A DNA stretch of 64,000 nt from Mangrovibacterium sp041596335 (GTDB lineage: Bacteria; Bacteroidota; Bacteroidia; Bacteroidales; Prolixibacteraceae), in contig NZ_JBFHIT010000022.1 in NCBI RefSeq assembly GCF_041596335.1, positions 8,803-72,802 of the forward strand. The letters are read 5' to 3'. Position 1 is the stretch's first letter. Every line of letters starts with the position of its first letter. Made by a program: the position numbers and the translations under genes. This document shows positions 62,138 to 64,000 of the stretch, in pieces. The notes beneath the pieces were generated by a model, which was not told the DNA's origin, ran no database searches, and saw nothing but the letters and a program-made list of their open reading frames with translations.

Positions 62138-63433
62138 TTAGCTGAAGAATGCCACTCTTAGCTCATCGATTTCGTCATCGCCCATCGGTGCAAATGCTCC
62201 GAGAGAAGTTCCCATGACCAGTGATTTCGCACTAAATTCAGCAACTTCCAGACGGTCGAATGCTTGCAGCAATGAGGTACCAGTCATCAAAACTGAATCA
62301 TTCTCGATGATAACACCGGGATTTTCTTTTGAAATCATCGAAGGGATGGTCATAACTCCTTCAAACTGAGAACCAAATTCAACGTTTTCCATGTCTTGCA
62401 GGAAAATCCAGCTTTCAGGGATGGTGCGAACATCAAGTTTTCGGTGTGTAACACCATAAGCCATCAGGTTTTCGGGCTGAGTGATAATAACAGCGTTGAT
62501 TGATGGGTGCATCTCGTAAATTTTTTGATGCATCCAGGTTGAACGGCTGGGGATTTTTCCCTTTTCACATTTGCCGTCTTTAATTTGTACGATATCATCC
62601 AGTTGAATATCCCAACGGGTAGCATCGGTTGGAGTAATCAGGAAGTCGTTCCCTTTCCAGCGAACCGAAACAGTTCCATAGGTGCTCATCATCAAACCCT
62701 GATCGCTGGCCCGGCGTACCATATCCCGAATCAGTAAACGAATTTCTTTCTCATCGGAAGGGTGAGTCGTTGTCTCCATTTGTGGAAAGTTTACCGGAAT
62801 CTTCTCATCGAATAAGTCAAGCTGTTCTTCGGTAAGGAAACACGGAGTTCCGATATTTCTGGCGTTAATCAACGTACGGCACGAAAATTCCAAAGTTTCG
62901 AAACGCTCGTATGCTTTAATCACATCGGTTCCGCCAACAACTGCGCCATGGTTTTCCATAATCACAGAGTCGAATCCTAATTTGAATTGCTCCGAAATTG
63001 AGTCGCCCAATCGGCTACTTCCCGGAATATTATATTTGGCATAACCAATAGGACCACAAACTCTTTTAACCTGTGGAATGACATTGGTATTCGGAATTTG
63101 ACGAACGATACTAAAAGCTACCAATGCCGGTGGATGTGCATGAACCACAGACTTTATATCGGGTCTTTCTACATAAATCGCTTTGTGAAACGGGTATTCC
63201 ATGGACGGTTTATGTGCACCAACTATTTCGCCATTGGCTTTTACACACATGATGTCGCTCGGTTTCAGCGCACCTTTGTCGACTCCTGAAGGTGTTACCC
63301 ACATGTCGCCGTTGTCATCCATAATAGAGATGTTACCTCCTGATGTTGTGGTTAGACCTTTCTTATAAATCCGATTAATGATCATGATAATCTGATCACG
63401 GGGATGTAAAAGATTTAAGTTTCTTTCAGACAT
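62138..63433 (-). CDS. Double-domain class II aldolase (fuculose/rhamnulose phosphate aldolase-like)
   Basis: 431 residues, twice the normal class II aldolase length, with two copies of the domain. The first (about 1-200) is complete: SGGNIS (31-36), catalytic E79 in SMEYPFH, and zinc ligands H98/H100 in VHAHPP and H162 in ENHGAV. The second (about 228-425) keeps the fold (MSTYGTVSVRW, TWMHQKIYEMHP) but has lost the ligands: ITQPEN replaces HAH and IIENDSV replaces ENHG. Only the first half should be active. It splits a deoxyketose phosphate, probably L-fuculose-1-phosphate, into dihydroxyacetone phosphate and L-lactaldehyde. It lies between the FucP- and FucO-like genes. Confidence 0.85.
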   Translation of the reverse strand: MSERNLNLLHPRDQIIMIINRIYKKGLTTTSGGNISIMDDNGDMWVTPSGVDKGALKPSDIMCVKANGEIVGAHKPSMEYPFHKAIYVERPDIKSVVHAHPPALVAFSIVRQIPNTNVIPQVKRVCGPIGYAKYNIPGSSRLGDSISEQFKLGFDSVIMENHGAVVGGTDVIKAYERFETLEFSCRTLINARNIGTPCFLTEEQLDLFDEKIPVNFPQMETTTHPSDEKEIRLLIRDMVRRASDQGLMMSTYGTVSVRWKGNDFLITPTDATRWDIQLDDIVQIKDGKCEKGKIPSRSTWMHQKIYEMHPSINAVIITQPENLMAYGVTHRKLDVRTIPESWIFLQDMENVEFGSQFEGVMTIPSMISKENPGVIIENDSVLMTGTSLLQAFDRLEVAEFSAKSLVMGTSLGAFAPMGDDEIDELRVAFFS

Positions 63434-63496
63434 TTTTTCGATTTTAATATTTGGGGAATTTATTTTTTGTGGTTTTTATCGGGGACATAAACACGC

Positions 63497-64000
63497 TTAC
63501 TCGTTGTCGATGCGTTTCAGTAACTTGTCAGACCGGTAACCATAAATCGCGATCACAACAAAGCAGATTAACGGAAGTACAAACGAGGCATTAACAGCTG
63601 GCAGAAATCCGATTGTTCCCAAGTCGATAATTGTACCTTGAAGCGGGGGCATCAGTGCGCCGCCAACAATGGCCATGACCAAACCAGCCGCGCCTAAAGT
63701 GGCATCTTGTCCAACTCCGCGCAAGGCAATACCATAAATTGTTGGAAACATCAACGACATAAATGCTGAGGTTGCAACCAAGCAGTAGAGACCGAGCATG
63801 CCTTCGATAAAGATTGTACCGGTGATGGTCACCAATCCGCCAATGGCAAAATACCTGACCAATTGTCTGGCATTTACATACTTCATCAGTGCCGTACTGA
63901 TAAAACGACTCGACAGGAAGATGCCCATCGCGGCAATGTTGTACAACTGAGCTGTTGCTTTATCAATGCCAAGGTTGTCGGCATATTGAATGATAAATGT
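63497..64000 (-). CDS. fucP: FucP-like L-fucose:H+ symporter, N-terminal part beyond the window
   Basis: C-terminal 167 residues of an MFS sugar transporter; the frame is open to base 64000, so the start lies outside. It aligns by eye with the C-terminal half of E. coli FucP (SAFMSLMFPTIYGIALRGVGQD, then GAAGLVMAIVGGALMPPLQG), with about five membrane helices visible. It should bring L-fucose into the cytoplasm with protons. It is followed by the aldolase 63 bases later. Other members of this transporter group carry glucose or galactose, so fucose specificity rests on the neighbours. Confidence 0.82.
   Translation of the reverse strand, partial: TFIIQYADNLGIDKATAQLYNIAAMGIFLSSRFISTALMKYVNARQLVRYFAIGGLVTITGTIFIEGMLGLYCLVATSAFMSLMFPTIYGIALRGVGQDATLGAAGLVMAIVGGALMPPLQGTIIDLGTIGFLPAVNASFVLPLICFVVIAIYGYRSDKLLKRIDNE

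Noticed and set aside
1..64000. CRISPR array, tRNA, rRNA, transposase
   Set aside because: No spaced repeats, cloverleaf-like sequences or transposase motifs were noticed on reading.

Overview
The window looks like chromosomal DNA of a polysaccharide-degrading member of the Bacteroidota, probably a marine or sediment lineage near Marinilabiliales/Prolixibacteraceae (lineage inferred, not proven). The pointers are a SusC/SusD pair with an ECF sigma/FecR regulator, many Sec- or lipobox-tagged exoenzymes, and very dense S1 sulfatases. No tRNA, rRNA, insertion sequence or CRISPR array was seen.

Region 1 (0.4-51.4 kb, all on the minus strand, read from right to left) is one very large polysaccharide utilization locus. 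It opens with an ECF sigma factor and FecR-type anti-sigma, then an STN-containing SusC transporter, SusD and a small surface lipoprotein, closed by a strong terminator (43.42-43.46 kb). About 43 kb of closely packed enzyme genes follow: three GH116-type hydrolases, ten S1 sulfatases (all with the Cys type of formylglycine motif), GH117-, GH97-, GH36- and GH95-type exo-enzymes, three SGNH/SASA-type esterases, a DUF6786-like protein, a ThuA-LamG protein, and a redox group (HzsA-like dihaem lipoprotein, beta-propeller fused to a dihaem peroxidase-like domain, and a lone beta-propeller). Gene gaps are often only a few bases and several ends overlap.

Region 2 (51.5-60.9 kb) holds a broken SusD remnant at the edge of the locus, then mostly ordinary genes: an APC permease fused to an EIIA-like and an RCK_C domain, a tandem universal stress protein, a TonB-dependent outer-membrane protein, two small proteins and a HerA-like ATPase. 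Region 3 (60.9-64 kb) is an L-fucose module on the minus strand: FucO-like lactaldehyde reductase, a double-domain class II aldolase and the C-terminal part of a FucP-like symporter running off the window. At the far left edge is a partial GxxExxY-family gene.

Working model (inference): SusC/D imports fragments of a heavily sulfated polysaccharide, probably rich in L-fucose and/or galactose. Sulfatases and esterases strip its decorations and the exo-hydrolases cut it to sugars. FucP, the aldolase and FucO could take the fucose. No endo-acting enzyme (GH16, GH107, GH168 or polysaccharide lyase) and no sulfatase-maturing enzyme is visible here, so both must come from elsewhere. The redox group, the triplicated GH116 genes, the hairpin-rich susC leader and the two gene remnants are the least ordinary parts.
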